This document shows, piece after piece, positions 36,147 to 44,726 of a stretch of 64,000 bases of DNA. The translations under genes were made by a program, and so were the position numbers. This DNA comes from Streptomyces albiflavescens (GTDB taxonomy: Bacteria > Actinomycetota > Actinomycetes > Streptomycetales > Streptomycetaceae): contig NZ_BMMM01000001.1 in assembly GCF_014645835.1 (NCBI RefSeq), positions 982,834 to 1,046,833 of the forward strand. Direction: 5' to 3'. The first letter of the stretch is position 1. Each line of letters starts with the position of its first letter. The notes under the pieces were generated by a model. The model made no database searches. It saw only the letters and a program-made list of their open reading frames with translations, and was not told the DNA's origin.

Positions 36147-37031
36147 CTATATGGCGGACAGAGACACCAGCTTCTCGGGATTGCGCATGATGTAGACGCA
36201 CTGGATGCGGCCGTCCGCGACGTCCAACTGGAAGACGCTGTCCGGCTTGCCGGCGGAGAGGGTGAGCACCGCGAACCCGCCGTTGATCTCCAGGAAGCGG
36301 AACGAGACCTCGGGCACGCCCTTCTTCGCCACACCGACGAGGAAGCGCCCCACCTTGTCGGCGGAATCGAGGACCCGCCTCGGCGCCTGGGACAGGCCGC
36401 CGCTGTCGCCGACCAGCCGCGCGTCCGGCGCCAGGAGCGACATGAGCCCCTCCAGGTCGCCCTCTGCGGCAGCGGCGAGGAACCGTTCGGTCAGATCGCG
36501 GCGTTCGGCCGGATCGACCTCGTAGCGCGGACGCCGCTCGTCGACGTGCTTGCGCGCCCGCCCGGCCAGTTGGCGAACCGCGGGCTCTCCGCGGTCGAGG
36601 ACGGCGGCGATGTCCGCGTACGGGTAACCGAACGCCTCCCTGAGAACGAACACCGCCCGCTCCAGCGGCGACAGCGACTCCAGGACGACGAGGACGGCGA
36701 GCGAGACGGAGTCGGCGAGCACGGCCCGCTCCGCCGTGTCGGCGACGGCGTCCCCGAAATCGGTGACATAGGGCTCGGGGAGCCAAGGCCCCACGTACGC
36801 CTCGTTGCGCGACTGCGCCTGGCGCAGCCGGTCGATGGCGAGGCGCGTGGTGATGCGGACCAGATAGGCGCGTGGCTCGCGCACCTCGGTCCGGTCCGCG
36901 CCGGACCAGCGCAGCCACGCCTCCTGGACCACGTCCTCCGCGTCGGCCACCCGCCCCAGCATCCGGTAGGCGACACCCATCAGGACAGGACGGTGCTCTT
37001 CGAAGACATCGGTCGCGGTATCGATTGCCAC
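36147..37031 (-). CDS. sigJ: ECF sigma factor, SigJ type
   Basis: A 294-aa sigma factor from GTG 37031. Region 2 is 'FEEHRPVLMGVAYRMLGRVA' and 'DAEDVVQEAWLRWSGADRTE'; region 4 is 'LSPLERAVFVLREAFGYPYA', 'DIAAVLDRGEPAVRQLAGRA'. A C-terminal SnoaL-like domain of ~110 residues follows ('ERFLAAAAEGDLEGLMSLLA'), the ECF41/SigJ arrangement in which the extension controls activity instead of an anti-sigma factor. It is divergent from the NADP-binding protein gene at 37144, a usual kind of ECF41 partner position. Confidence 0.88.
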   Translation of the reverse strand: MAIDTATDVFEEHRPVLMGVAYRMLGRVADAEDVVQEAWLRWSGADRTEVREPRAYLVRITTRLAIDRLRQAQSRNEAYVGPWLPEPYVTDFGDAVADTAERAVLADSVSLAVLVVLESLSPLERAVFVLREAFGYPYADIAAVLDRGEPAVRQLAGRARKHVDERRPRYEVDPAERRDLTERFLAAAAEGDLEGLMSLLAPDARLVGDSGGLSQAPRRVLDSADKVGRFLVGVAKKGVPEVSFRFLEINGGFAVLTLSAGKPDSVFQLDVADGRIQCVYIMRNPEKLVSLSAI

Positions 37032-37143
37032 CGTCCCATCCCACCCGACGGCTCTCACCGTGTCCAGGCGGAATCGGCGCCGACCGGAGCACAATGACCC
37101 GCGGGCCACCGGTGGCCGGCGGCCTCCCAGTGGAGGAGTGACG

Positions 37144-37797
37144 ATGCGGTACGCGGTTCTGGGCACGGGCGAAGTGGGGCGCACCCTCGGCGGCAAGCTG
37201 GTCGAACTGGGTCACGAGGTGTCGTTGGGTTCGCGCACGAAGGACAATCCGGCCGCGGCGGAGTGGGCCGACAACACGGGGCCCGGGGCGGGTCACGGCA
37301 CGTTCGCGGAGGCGGCGGCCTTCGGCGAGGTGGTCGTGAACGCGGTGGGCGGGCAGGTGGCCGTCACCGCACTGAAAGCGGCCGGTGTGGAGAATCTGAC
37401 CGGCAAGGTCGTCCTCGACGTCTCCAATCCCCTCGCGTTCGAGGACGGTCAGGTGCGCCTCTCCCCCGTCGAGTCGGACAGCGTGGGCGAGCAGATCCAG
37501 CGCGCCTTCCCGCAGGCTCGCGTGGTGAAGAGCCTCAACACCGTCAACTGCCATCTCATGGTCGACCCCGCGCTGGTACCGGGCGAGCACCAGATCTTCG
37601 TCTCCGGGGATGACCAGAGCGCGAAGGAGCAAGTGACGGCCCTCCTCGGAGAGTTCGGCTGGCCGCCGCACCGCGTGCTCGACCTGGGCGGCATCCGTAC
37701 GGCGCGGGCCGCGGAGATGTACCTGCCGCTGTGGCTGACCCTGTTCCAGCACATCGGGCACCCGGAGTTCAACGTGGAGGTACGCAGGGCGCATTGA
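37144..37797 (+). CDS. NADPH/F420-dependent reductase-like Rossmann protein
   Basis: A 217-aa protein from ATG 37144, with GGAGG 8 bases upstream. It opens 'MRYAVLGTGEVGRTLGGKLV', then 'LGHEVSLGSRTKD', as in the NADP oxidoreductase coenzyme F420-dependent family. 'KVVLDVSNPL', 'VVKSLNTVNCHLMVDPAL' and 'FVSGDDQSAKEQVTALLGEF' also fit. It is divergent from the SigJ gene (112 bp between starts) and could be its target. Confidence 0.85.
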   Translation: MRYAVLGTGEVGRTLGGKLVELGHEVSLGSRTKDNPAAAEWADNTGPGAGHGTFAEAAAFGEVVVNAVGGQVAVTALKAAGVENLTGKVVLDVSNPLAFEDGQVRLSPVESDSVGEQIQRAFPQARVVKSLNTVNCHLMVDPALVPGEHQIFVSGDDQSAKEQVTALLGEFGWPPHRVLDLGGIRTARAAEMYLPLWLTLFQHIGHPEFNVEVRRAH

Positions 37798-37800
37798 GGG

Positions 37801-37850
37801 ACGCACGCGCGCGTGGAGCACGACGGCACGCAGGCACGCACGCGCGTGCG
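37801..37850. repeat. Alternating purine-pyrimidine tracts and palindrome
   Basis: Two CG/CA alternating tracts (37801-37815 and about 37834-37850) lie after the NADP-binding gene; the second includes the 14-bp palindrome CGCACGCGCGTGCG (37837-37850). Such tracts can adopt Z-DNA or form hairpins. Confidence 0.5.
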
Positions 37851-37945
37851 GGTTCGTGGCAGCGGGGGGCTACCCGTCGGTAGCAGTTGCTGACAAACTG
37901 TCTACAAGACTGTCCGTCAGCGTGTCCCAGACGAGGAGCAGCCCC

Positions 37946-38776
37946 ATGTCCGCCACGGTCTCCTTCAGCCTCCCCTCTCCGCGCGGCCCGAGGACCGTGA
38001 CCATGTCCTACGCGCGCGTGGGCACCGGTGAACCGCTGCTCCTGCTGCACGGCATCGGTCACCACCGACAGGCCTGGGACCCGGTCCTCCACATCCTGGC
38101 GGCCGAGCGTGACGTCATCGCCGTCGACCTCCCCGGGTTCGGCGAATCACCGGCGCTGCCCGAAGGACTCACGCACGACTTGTCGACGGTGGTGCCCGCG
38201 CTCGGCGCGCTGTGCGAGGCGCTGGAGATCGAGCGGCCGCATGTGGCGGGCAACTCCCTGGGCGGACTGCTGGCCCTGGAGCTGGGCCGGGAGAAGCTCG
38301 TACGGTCCGTCACGGCGCTCTCGCCCGCCGGGTTCTGGTCGCCGGTCGAGCGGCGGTACGCGTTCGGTGTGCTGATCGCGATGCGACAGGGCGCCCGGCG
38401 ACTGCCGCTCCCGGTGGTCGAGCGGCTCTCGCGTACGGCGGCCGGGCGCGCGGCGCTGACGAGCACCATCTACGCCCGCCCCGGTCGCCGTTCACCCGAG
38501 GCCGTCGTCGCCGAGACCCTTGCGCTGGCCCACGCCGAGGGCTTTACCGAGACCCTCCGGGCAGGCAGCACCGTCCAGTTCACGGACGACATCCCCGGGC
38601 TCCCCGTCACCGTGGCCTGGGGCACCCGTGACCGGCTGCTGGTGCGCCGCCAGGGCGTCCGCGCCAAGCACATCATTCCCCGGGCGCGGCTGGTGCGGCT
38701 GCCCGGCTGCGGGCACGTCCCGATGAACGACGATCCGGCGCTCGTCGCCCGCGTCCTCCTCGACGGCAGCCGCTGA
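37946..38776 (+). CDS. Alpha/beta hydrolase
   Basis: A 276-aa hydrolase; ATG 37946 has GAGGAG 8 bases before it. The oxyanion region is 'LLLLHGIGHHRQAWDPVLHI', the nucleophile Ser is in 'VAGNSLGGLLALELGREK', the Asp in 'TVAWGTRDRLLVRR' and the His in 'VRLPGCGHVPMNDDP'. Substrate unknown. The 3' 285 bp lie opposite the open frame of the EamA gene. The upstream region has a repeated CTGTC pattern that may be an operator. Confidence 0.88.
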   Translation: MSATVSFSLPSPRGPRTVTMSYARVGTGEPLLLLHGIGHHRQAWDPVLHILAAERDVIAVDLPGFGESPALPEGLTHDLSTVVPALGALCEALEIERPHVAGNSLGGLLALELGREKLVRSVTALSPAGFWSPVERRYAFGVLIAMRQGARRLPLPVVERLSRTAAGRAALTSTIYARPGRRSPEAVVAETLALAHAEGFTETLRAGSTVQFTDDIPGLPVTVAWGTRDRLLVRRQGVRAKHIIPRARLVRLPGCGHVPMNDDPALVARVLLDGSR

Positions 38777-39655
38777 ACGGCGCCCCAGGGCGCCCAACGC
38801 ACCGGATCCCAGGGCGACTCCCGCGCCGACCAGGGCGCTCCCTGCGGCCTGCGCGGCGCCGTACGCGCCCGTGCCGACGAGCGGCGCGGTGCCGGCGGCC
38901 GCCACGGGGATGAGCCCGGAGAAGAGCGTGGCGCGTTCCGCACCGATGCGCTGCATGCCCATGTACCAGCACACGAAGCCGACGACTGTGACGACCGCCG
39001 CCTGCCACAACAGCGCGGCGGCCTCGGTGGTGTCCGGCAACCGCAGCCACGCCGCTCCGTCGGCGAGCACCCCGGCCACCGCCGACTCGACCGCGGCGAT
39101 CCCGCAGACGGTGGCCGACAGCAGTCGTGGCCCCAGCGGCCGCAGGACCGGCACGGCCAGGACCGCGAAGCCGACCTCTCCGGCCAGCGCACACACGGAG
39201 TACGCGATCCCGGCCGCGTCCGTACGACCCCACCCCTGGACGGTGAAGGCACCCAGCGCGACGAACAACGCCCCGTACAGGACGAGGCGTTGGGGACGGC
39301 GTCCCTCCTGAAGGGGCACGAAAACGGCCACGACCACTGGGGCGCAGCCCACGAAGACGCCCGGAACTGCCGGTTCCGCCGTGCGTTCGGCGGCGATCAC
39401 CGCCAGATTGAAGCCGACCATGCCGATGGCCGCGAGCAGGGCGAGGCGGCTCCACTGGCGCGCGTCGAGCCGGCGCAGGGGCACCGCGCCACCCCGGCCG
39501 ACCAGCGGCAGGAGCAGGACGCAGGCGAGACCGTAGCGGAGGAACTGGCCACCCGCATACGGGTAGAGCCCCAGGACGCTGTTGGCGGTGAAGGAGCCTC
39601 CGACGAGGACGCAGGCGAGGGCGGCGAGCAGCGTGCCCCGGGTGGTGGTGTTCAT
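38492..39655 (-). CDS. EamA/DMT-family exporter with long antisense overlap
   Basis: A 387-aa frame from ATG 39655. The first ~300 residues have ten hydrophobic segments typical of EamA transporters: 'GTLLAALACVLVGGSFTANS', 'LYPYAGGQFLRYGLACVLLL', 'LALLAAIGMVGFNLAVIAAE', 'VVTVVGFVCWYMGMQRIGAE' and 'LFSGLIPVAAAGTAPLVGTG'. Family members usually end near there. The frame has no stop and continues 285 bp into the antisense of the alpha/beta hydrolase gene, giving a hydrophilic tail. The divergent MocR regulator at 39703 likely controls it. Confidence 0.8.
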   Translation of the reverse strand: MNTTTRGTLLAALACVLVGGSFTANSVLGLYPYAGGQFLRYGLACVLLLPLVGRGGAVPLRRLDARQWSRLALLAAIGMVGFNLAVIAAERTAEPAVPGVFVGCAPVVVAVFVPLQEGRRPQRLVLYGALFVALGAFTVQGWGRTDAAGIAYSVCALAGEVGFAVLAVPVLRPLGPRLLSATVCGIAAVESAVAGVLADGAAWLRLPDTTEAAALLWQAAVVTVVGFVCWYMGMQRIGAERATLFSGLIPVAAAGTAPLVGTGAYGAAQAAGSALVGAGVALGSGALGALGRRSAAAVEEDAGDERRIVVHRDVPAAGQPHQPRPGNDVLGADALAAHQQPVTGAPGHGDGEPGDVVRELDGAACPEGLGKALGVGQRKGLGDDGLG

Positions 39656-39702
39656 GACGGTGACGCTATGAAGGGACGTGGTCCGGTTTAAGGTCCACTC
39701 CC

Positions 39703-41151
39703 ATGACGTCATCGGGGACCAATTCGAGCGGCCCGTCGTCCGCATCGCCGGGGCCCTCACCCTGGGCCGCCGCCTGGGAGCTGCTGATACCCGCCGCTTC
39801 GGCCCCGGCACGCGCGCGTGGCCGGACACTCCGGGCCGCGCTGCGCGAGGCGGTCCGTTCCGGTCTGCTCGCTCCGGGCACCCGGCTGCCGTCCAGCCGT
39901 GAGCTCGCCGCCGATCTCGGCGTGTCCCGGGGGCTGGTCACCGAGGCGTACGAGCAGTTGACGGCCGAGGGGTACCTCCGCAGCGATCGGGGTGCCGGGA
40001 CCTGGGTCGGCGGCGCGGCCCGGGCGGCGAGCCCCCGCGCGCGTGATCTCGCCCCACGGCCCGCCGGCGCGCGGGTCGACTTCGTTCCCGGCACGCCTGA
40101 CCTGTCGCTGTTCCCCCGTGCCGCGTGGGCGGCCGCGCAGCGCGGCGTACTGGCCGAACTCCCGCACCACGCACTGGGCTACCCGGATCCGCGCGGACTG
40201 CCCCGGCTGCGTACCGCCCTCGCCGAATTGCTCGCCCGGCGCCGGGGCGTGGTCACGGACCCGGAGCGGCTCGTCGTGGTCTCCGGAGTCGCGCAGGCGA
40301 TGACGCTGCTCGGATTCGTGCTCCACGCGCGCGGGGTGCGCGATGTCGGCGTCGAGGATCCGGGGAGTCCCGAACACGGTGCGCTGTACGCCTCGGCCGG
40401 CATCGGCACCGTACCGCTGCCGCTGGACGAGGAAGGGCCGGCCACCGGACCGCTGGAGGCGTCGGGCGTACGCGCGGTGGTGACGACGCCTGCCCACCAG
40501 TTCCCTTCCGGGATCGCGTACTCCGCGCGGCGCCGCGCGGAACTCCTCGACTGGGCGCGCTCGGTGGACGGTCTCGTGATCGAGGACGACTACGACGGGG
40601 ACTTCCGCTACGACCGTGCCCCGGTGAGCGCCCTGCAAGGGCTCGACCCCGAACACGTCGCCTACACGGGGTCGGTCAGCAAATCCCTCGCACCGGGGCT
40701 GCGGCTCGGCTGGCTGCTCGTCCCCGCGTCCTTCTCCGACGAGGTCGTCGAGCGCAAGCGCACGATGGATCTCGGGAACCCGGTCGTCGACCAGGCGCTC
40801 CTCGCGCGCTTCGTGGAACGGGGTGACTACGACCGACAGCTGCGCCGCTGCCAGCGCGCCTACCGGGAACGGCGCGACGCGCTGGTGTCCGCCCTGGAGG
40901 AGCATTTTCCCGGCGCGGAGGTGTCCGGAATCGCCGCGGGTCTGCATGCCATCGCCGCGTTGCCAGACCGCTACGGCCCTCAGGACCATTTCCTGGAACG
41001 GGCCGCCGCAGCCGGAGTGGCGGTGCGTCCGCTGGCCCACTACGGGGCGGCGGACCAGGGCGGCGTACAGCTGGTGCTGGGGTACGCGCACCTGTCTCCC
41101 CCGCGGATCCGCGACGGGGTGCGGTTGATGGCGGAGGCGGCGCGTGGCTGA
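39703..41151 (+). CDS. MocR/PdxR-family regulator (GntR HTH plus aminotransferase domain)
   Basis: A 482-aa protein. A GntR wHTH comes first: 'LRAALREAVRSGLLAPGTRL', 'PSSRELAADLGVSRGLVTEA', 'YEQLTAEGYL'. A class I aminotransferase-like domain follows with 'GYPDPRGLPRLRTALAELLA', 'VIEDDYDGDFRYDRAPVSAL' and the PLP-binding Lys in 'TGSVSKSLAPGLRLGWL'. Such regulators use PLP to control nearby genes. It is divergent from the EamA exporter with 47 bp between starts, so a shared operator is probable. Confidence 0.92.
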   Translation: MTSSGTNSSGPSSASPGPSPWAAAWELLIPAASAPARARGRTLRAALREAVRSGLLAPGTRLPSSRELAADLGVSRGLVTEAYEQLTAEGYLRSDRGAGTWVGGAARAASPRARDLAPRPAGARVDFVPGTPDLSLFPRAAWAAAQRGVLAELPHHALGYPDPRGLPRLRTALAELLARRRGVVTDPERLVVVSGVAQAMTLLGFVLHARGVRDVGVEDPGSPEHGALYASAGIGTVPLPLDEEGPATGPLEASGVRAVVTTPAHQFPSGIAYSARRRAELLDWARSVDGLVIEDDYDGDFRYDRAPVSALQGLDPEHVAYTGSVSKSLAPGLRLGWLLVPASFSDEVVERKRTMDLGNPVVDQALLARFVERGDYDRQLRRCQRAYRERRDALVSALEEHFPGAEVSGIAAGLHAIAALPDRYGPQDHFLERAAAAGVAVRPLAHYGAADQGGVQLVLGYAHLSPPRIRDGVRLMAEAARG

Positions 41152-41241
41152 GCCGCCCCGGAGCCGAGGGTGATGCCGGTACGTGACCGAGCCGCCCCGG
41201 AGCCGAGGGCGAAGCCGGTACGTGACCGAGCCGCCCCTGAG
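41144..41241. repeat. 39-bp tandem repeat starting in the MocR stop region
   Basis: Two 39-bp copies (41144-41182 and 41183-41221) of GTGnCnGAGCCGCCCCGGAG… are followed by a partial third. More diverged GGCTGAG-centred pieces go on to about 41385. The first copy includes the last codons of the MocR gene. Confidence 0.65.
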
Positions 41242-41441
41242 CGCGGGGCGGAGGGCGGATGCCTCGCGCGGCTGAGCCGCCACGAAGCGGAGGTCGGGCG
41301 CCGTGCGCGGGCCCTTCGAGGCTCCTGCGGCTGAGGTGACACGCAGCCCGGGACGGACGCCGTGTGCGGCTGAGAGGCGGCTGAGTCGCCCCGCCGTCGC
41401 ACACCAGTCGCACTCCGGATCCCCTGTCTCTGGGGTCAGTT

Positions 41442-41463
41442 GTTCACTTGTGGTTTCCGTGTG
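41442..41463 (+). promoter_or_regulatory. phoD: Possible PHO box before phoD
   Basis: Two adjacent 11-bp units, GTTCACTTGTG and GTTTCCGTGTG, match the direct-repeat plan of Streptomyces PhoP sites (GGTTCAyyyrG). They lie about 65 bp before the phoD start. The second unit is weak. Confidence 0.45.
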
Positions 41464-41527
41464 CGCTGCGGCGCCCCAGTAGTTGTGGCATTGCACACTG
41501 GCCGAATCCGTCCCTGGAGGCGCATTC

Positions 41528-43123
41528 ATGTCACACCGTCCGCAGAGCCCCTTCCCCGGTCGCCGCAGCGTTCTGCGCGGCTCCCTCGCCGCGTCCGCGG
41601 CGCTGGCCCTGCCCACCACGCTCGGCGCGGCACCGGCGCTCGCCATCTCCGGGCGGCCGAAGGCGGGGTGGGGCGTCCAGGCCGGCGACGTGACCGCCGA
41701 CTCCGGCCTGGTGTGGGTCCGTTCCGACCGCCCCGCCCGGATGATCGTCGAGACGTCCGCGACCGAGGCGTTCCGCAACCCGCACAGATGGCATGGTCCG
41801 CTGCTCGACGCGGACACCGACTTCACGGGCACGACACGGCTGCGCGGGCTGCCCTCCGGCGAGCAGATCCACTACCGCGTCCTGCTGGCCGACCCCGACG
41901 ACCCGCGGCGCACCGGCGAACCGGTGACCGGCACCTTCCGCACGACGCCGGTCGGCCGACGCGGCGGGGTGCGCTTCCTGTGGTCGGGCGACCTGGCGGG
42001 GCAGGGCTGGGGCATCAACCCGGACATCGGCGGCTACCGGATCTACGACGCCATGGCCAAGCTCGACCCGGACTTCTTTCTCTGCAGCGGTGACAACATC
42101 TACGCCGACGGGCCGATCGCGGCGACAGCGGCGCTCCCCGACGGCAGCACCTGGCGGAACATCACGACCGAGGAGAAGTCCAAGGTCGCCGAGACGCTGG
42201 CCGAGTTCCGCGGCAACTTCCGTTACAACCTGCTGGACGAGAACCTGAAGCGCTTCAACGCGCAGGTGCCGTCGATCATCCAGTGGGACGACCACGAGGT
42301 ACGCAACAACTGGTACCCGGGCGAGGTGATCGCGGCCACGGACACGCGGTACACCGAGAAGAGCGTCGACGTGCTGGCCTCACGGGCCCGGCGCGCGTTC
42401 AGCGAGTACTTCCCCATCTCGACGCTGCGGCCCGGCGACAAGGACGGCCGCGTGTACCGGGTCATGCGGCACGGCCCGCTGCTGGACGTCTTCGTGCTCG
42501 ACATGCGGACGTACCGCAACGCCAATTCACCCGACGACCGGACCACCGACCCGCAGGGCATCCTCGGCGCCGAGCAGCTGGAGTGGCTCAAGCGCGAACT
42601 GTCGCGGTCGCGGGCCGTGTGGAAGGTGATCGCCTCGGACATGCCGCTCGGCCTGGTCGTGCCCGACACGACCGAGGGCAAGCCGAACATCGAGGCCGTG
42701 GCCCAGGGCAACCCGGGCGCGCCGCTCGGGCGCGAGCTGCAGATCGCCGAGCTGCTGCGGTTCATCAAGTACCGGAAGATCACGGGCACCGTCTGGCTGA
42801 CCGCCGACGTGCACCACACCTCGGCCCAGCACTACCAGCCGTCGCGGGCCGCCTTCACCGACTTCGAGCCGTTCTGGGAGTTCGTCTCCGGCCCCCTCAA
42901 CGCCGGTGCCTTCCCGGCGAACGCGCTGGACAACACGTTCGGCCCAGAGCGAGTGTTCGTGAAGGCGCCGACCGCCTCGAACGTCTCGCCCGCCGGCGGC
43001 TATCAATTCTTCGGCGAGGTCGACATCGACGGCGACAGCGGCGAGCTGACGGTGCGGCTGCGCGAGCAGGACGGGACCGTGCTGTTCACGCAGGTGCTGC
43101 AGCCGGGGCGTGTGGGGCAGTAG
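41528..43123 (+). CDS. phoD: Alkaline phosphatase D (PhoD), Tat-exported
   Basis: A 531-aa secreted enzyme. The Tat signal is 'RRSVLRGSLAASAALALPTT'. The family N-terminal domain has 'GVQAGDVTADSGLVWVRSDR', and the catalytic part has 'FLWSGDLAGQGWGIN', 'FFLCSGDNIYADGP', 'IIQWDDHEVRNNWYPGE', 'LDMRTYRN' and 'WLTADVHHTSAQHY', which carry the Asp, Asn and His metal ligands. PhoD releases phosphate from mono- and diesters outside the cell. A possible PHO box upstream fits phosphate control. A strong terminator follows at 43198. Confidence 0.92.
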   Translation: MSHRPQSPFPGRRSVLRGSLAASAALALPTTLGAAPALAISGRPKAGWGVQAGDVTADSGLVWVRSDRPARMIVETSATEAFRNPHRWHGPLLDADTDFTGTTRLRGLPSGEQIHYRVLLADPDDPRRTGEPVTGTFRTTPVGRRGGVRFLWSGDLAGQGWGINPDIGGYRIYDAMAKLDPDFFLCSGDNIYADGPIAATAALPDGSTWRNITTEEKSKVAETLAEFRGNFRYNLLDENLKRFNAQVPSIIQWDDHEVRNNWYPGEVIAATDTRYTEKSVDVLASRARRAFSEYFPISTLRPGDKDGRVYRVMRHGPLLDVFVLDMRTYRNANSPDDRTTDPQGILGAEQLEWLKRELSRSRAVWKVIASDMPLGLVVPDTTEGKPNIEAVAQGNPGAPLGRELQIAELLRFIKYRKITGTVWLTADVHHTSAQHYQPSRAAFTDFEPFWEFVSGPLNAGAFPANALDNTFGPERVFVKAPTASNVSPAGGYQFFGEVDIDGDSGELTVRLREQDGTVLFTQVLQPGRVGQ

Positions 43124-43197
43124 CGGGGGCGCTCGGGGACGCCGGCGCGGCCGTGGAGGCCCGTGACCGTCTCCGACTCCCGTACCCTCGAACCGTT

Positions 43198-43234
43198 GGG
43201 CCGCGCACCGGAGTCATCCCCCGGTGCGCGGCCC
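43198..43234 (+). terminator. Terminator after phoD
   Basis: Perfect 14-bp arms GGGCCGCGCACCGG (43198-43211) and CCGGTGCGCGGCCC (43221-43234) around a 9-base loop. Confidence 0.85.
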
Positions 43235-43289
43235 CGTTCGTCCGTCGCCGAACCCGGCTCGCGAGCGCCTTTTCGCAGGTCAAAGCCAA

Positions 43290-43312
43290 TTGTCAGTGGT
43301 CGCCTCTACGGT
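43290..43312 (+). promoter_or_regulatory. RecA-NDp-type DNA-damage promoter (perfect match)
   Basis: TTGTCAGTG (43290-43298), 8 nt, TACGGT (43307-43312), then 7 nt to ATG 43320. It matches TTGTCRGTG-N8-TAnnnT, the motif used by PafBC-dependent damage promoters in actinobacteria, at every defined base. It sets the start at 43320 and implies a leaderless mRNA. Confidence 0.75.
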
Positions 43313-43319
43313 TTTTTCC

Positions 43320-44726
43320 ATGACGCGATCTCTGCAGGCCGTGGCCTACACCCGATCCTCCGCGCTGGAATCCGCACCGGGCGGACGGCGCCTGGGACTT
43401 GAGACCTCACGTGGTGCCACGCCCATGGGGTTCGAGGAGCATCCGCAGTTCTTCGCAGGCTTCTTGACGTCGCCTCAGGTCGCCGCCGCCGGGCTGCTCG
43501 CGGTCGCCGACGTGGCGGCGGCCCGTTACTACCAGCGGCAGCTGCGTGCCTCGCTGGACCCGGTGGTCACGGGCAACGGCGACCGGCTCCGCTTCGAGTC
43601 CTTCTCCGGCTGCGGCGGGGTGTACGCGCGTCTGGACGTCATGACGGCGGGCCTCGACGGCGGCGAGGTGGGGCACGGGACAACCAATGTGGACGTCAAC
43701 AACCCACTGCGGGAGGCGCTTTCGCGGATCGGCACGGACGATCCGCTGCACCTCCGGGTCGGCCCGGACGAGATGGCCGTGACCACCCTGGACGGCCCCG
43801 TGGTGGAGAAGAAGGTGCCGTTGCCCGACCGCTGGCTGCGCGGTTTCGCCGAGGCTCAGGTGATTGCGGCCGGGTTCGACCTGCGGGCCGAGCTGCCGGC
43901 TGCCGAGGCCGTGCGGTTCCTGCGCTCGCTTCCGCGCGGCTCCGCACGCGGGGCCGCGCGCGGCGCACAGTGGGTGGTACCCGCGGGGCGCGGTCTGCGA
44001 CCGACGACCCGGCCGGTACCGGGAGCGGTGTGCCTGCCCGGCCCTGAGCGGCTGATCGCCCTGCAGCGGGTGCTGCGCCATGCGACGGCCCTGCGGGTGT
44101 ACGGCCCTCCGGTCACCCGTGAGGCCACCGCCGCCGGCGCGTGGGAGGCCGTCCTGCCCGGCATGCGGCTCACGCTCACCCTGTCGCCGGACGCCTCGCG
44201 CGGGTTCTCCGGGGAGGGCGCGGTGCTGGACGCGCTCGCCGCCGACGAGGCCACCGAGGACGCGGAGTTGATCGCCGTCCTCCTCGCCTGGGAGCCGCGC
44301 ATCGATGTCGGCGAGTTGGCCGCCGCCTCAGGCCTGCCGACCGAGCGGGTGCGCGCCGCACTGGTGCGGCTCGGCACGTCGGGGCGCGTGGGGTACGACA
44401 CGGCAGAGTCGGCGTACTTCCACCGCGAACTGCCCTACGACGCCGAGCGTGTGGAGCACCACAATCCGCGGCTGCGCGCGGCCCGCGCCCTGGTCGCCGC
44501 GGGTGCGGTCGCCCTGGACGGCGCGCTCGGCACGGTGACCGCCGACGACGGACATGTGCACCGGGTCCGCGACGACGCCGGGACGCTGAGTTGCTCCTGC
44601 TTGTGGTGGGCGAAGTACCGGGGTGGGCGCGGGCCCTGCAAGCACGCGCTGGCGGTGCGCATGGTGCGGCGGGGAGCGCAGGCACCACACGAACGGGTTC
44701 TGGTCGACGGGGGCGATGTGCGATGA
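43320..44726 (+). CDS. SWIM zinc-finger protein
   Basis: A 468-aa protein. ATG 43320 is chosen because the damage-type promoter ends 7 bases before it; longer frames would begin inside the promoter. The C terminus has the SWIM motif CxC-xn-CxH: 'LSCSCLWWAKYRGGRGPCKH', at about residues 420-440, a zinc-binding fold for DNA or protein contact. The rest has 'FEEHPQFFAGFLTSPQVAAA' near the start and a wHTH-like 'LAAASGLPTERVRAALVRLG' before the finger. The DUF6493 gene overlaps by ATGA, so the two are coupled. Confidence 0.85.
   Translation: MTRSLQAVAYTRSSALESAPGGRRLGLETSRGATPMGFEEHPQFFAGFLTSPQVAAAGLLAVADVAAARYYQRQLRASLDPVVTGNGDRLRFESFSGCGGVYARLDVMTAGLDGGEVGHGTTNVDVNNPLREALSRIGTDDPLHLRVGPDEMAVTTLDGPVVEKKVPLPDRWLRGFAEAQVIAAGFDLRAELPAAEAVRFLRSLPRGSARGAARGAQWVVPAGRGLRPTTRPVPGAVCLPGPERLIALQRVLRHATALRVYGPPVTREATAAGAWEAVLPGMRLTLTLSPDASRGFSGEGAVLDALAADEATEDAELIAVLLAWEPRIDVGELAAASGLPTERVRAALVRLGTSGRVGYDTAESAYFHRELPYDAERVEHHNPRLRAARALVAAGAVALDGALGTVTADDGHVHRVRDDAGTLSCSCLWWAKYRGGRGPCKHALAVRMVRRGAQAPHERVLVDGGDVR

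Noticed and set aside
41144..41385. CRISPR-like array
   Set aside because: The repeats are contiguous without unique spacers, and there are no cas genes in the window.
39757..41832. 691-aa minus-strand frame
   Set aside because: It is the antisense of the MocR gene and repeats; the short repeated motifs come from the tandem DNA repeats.
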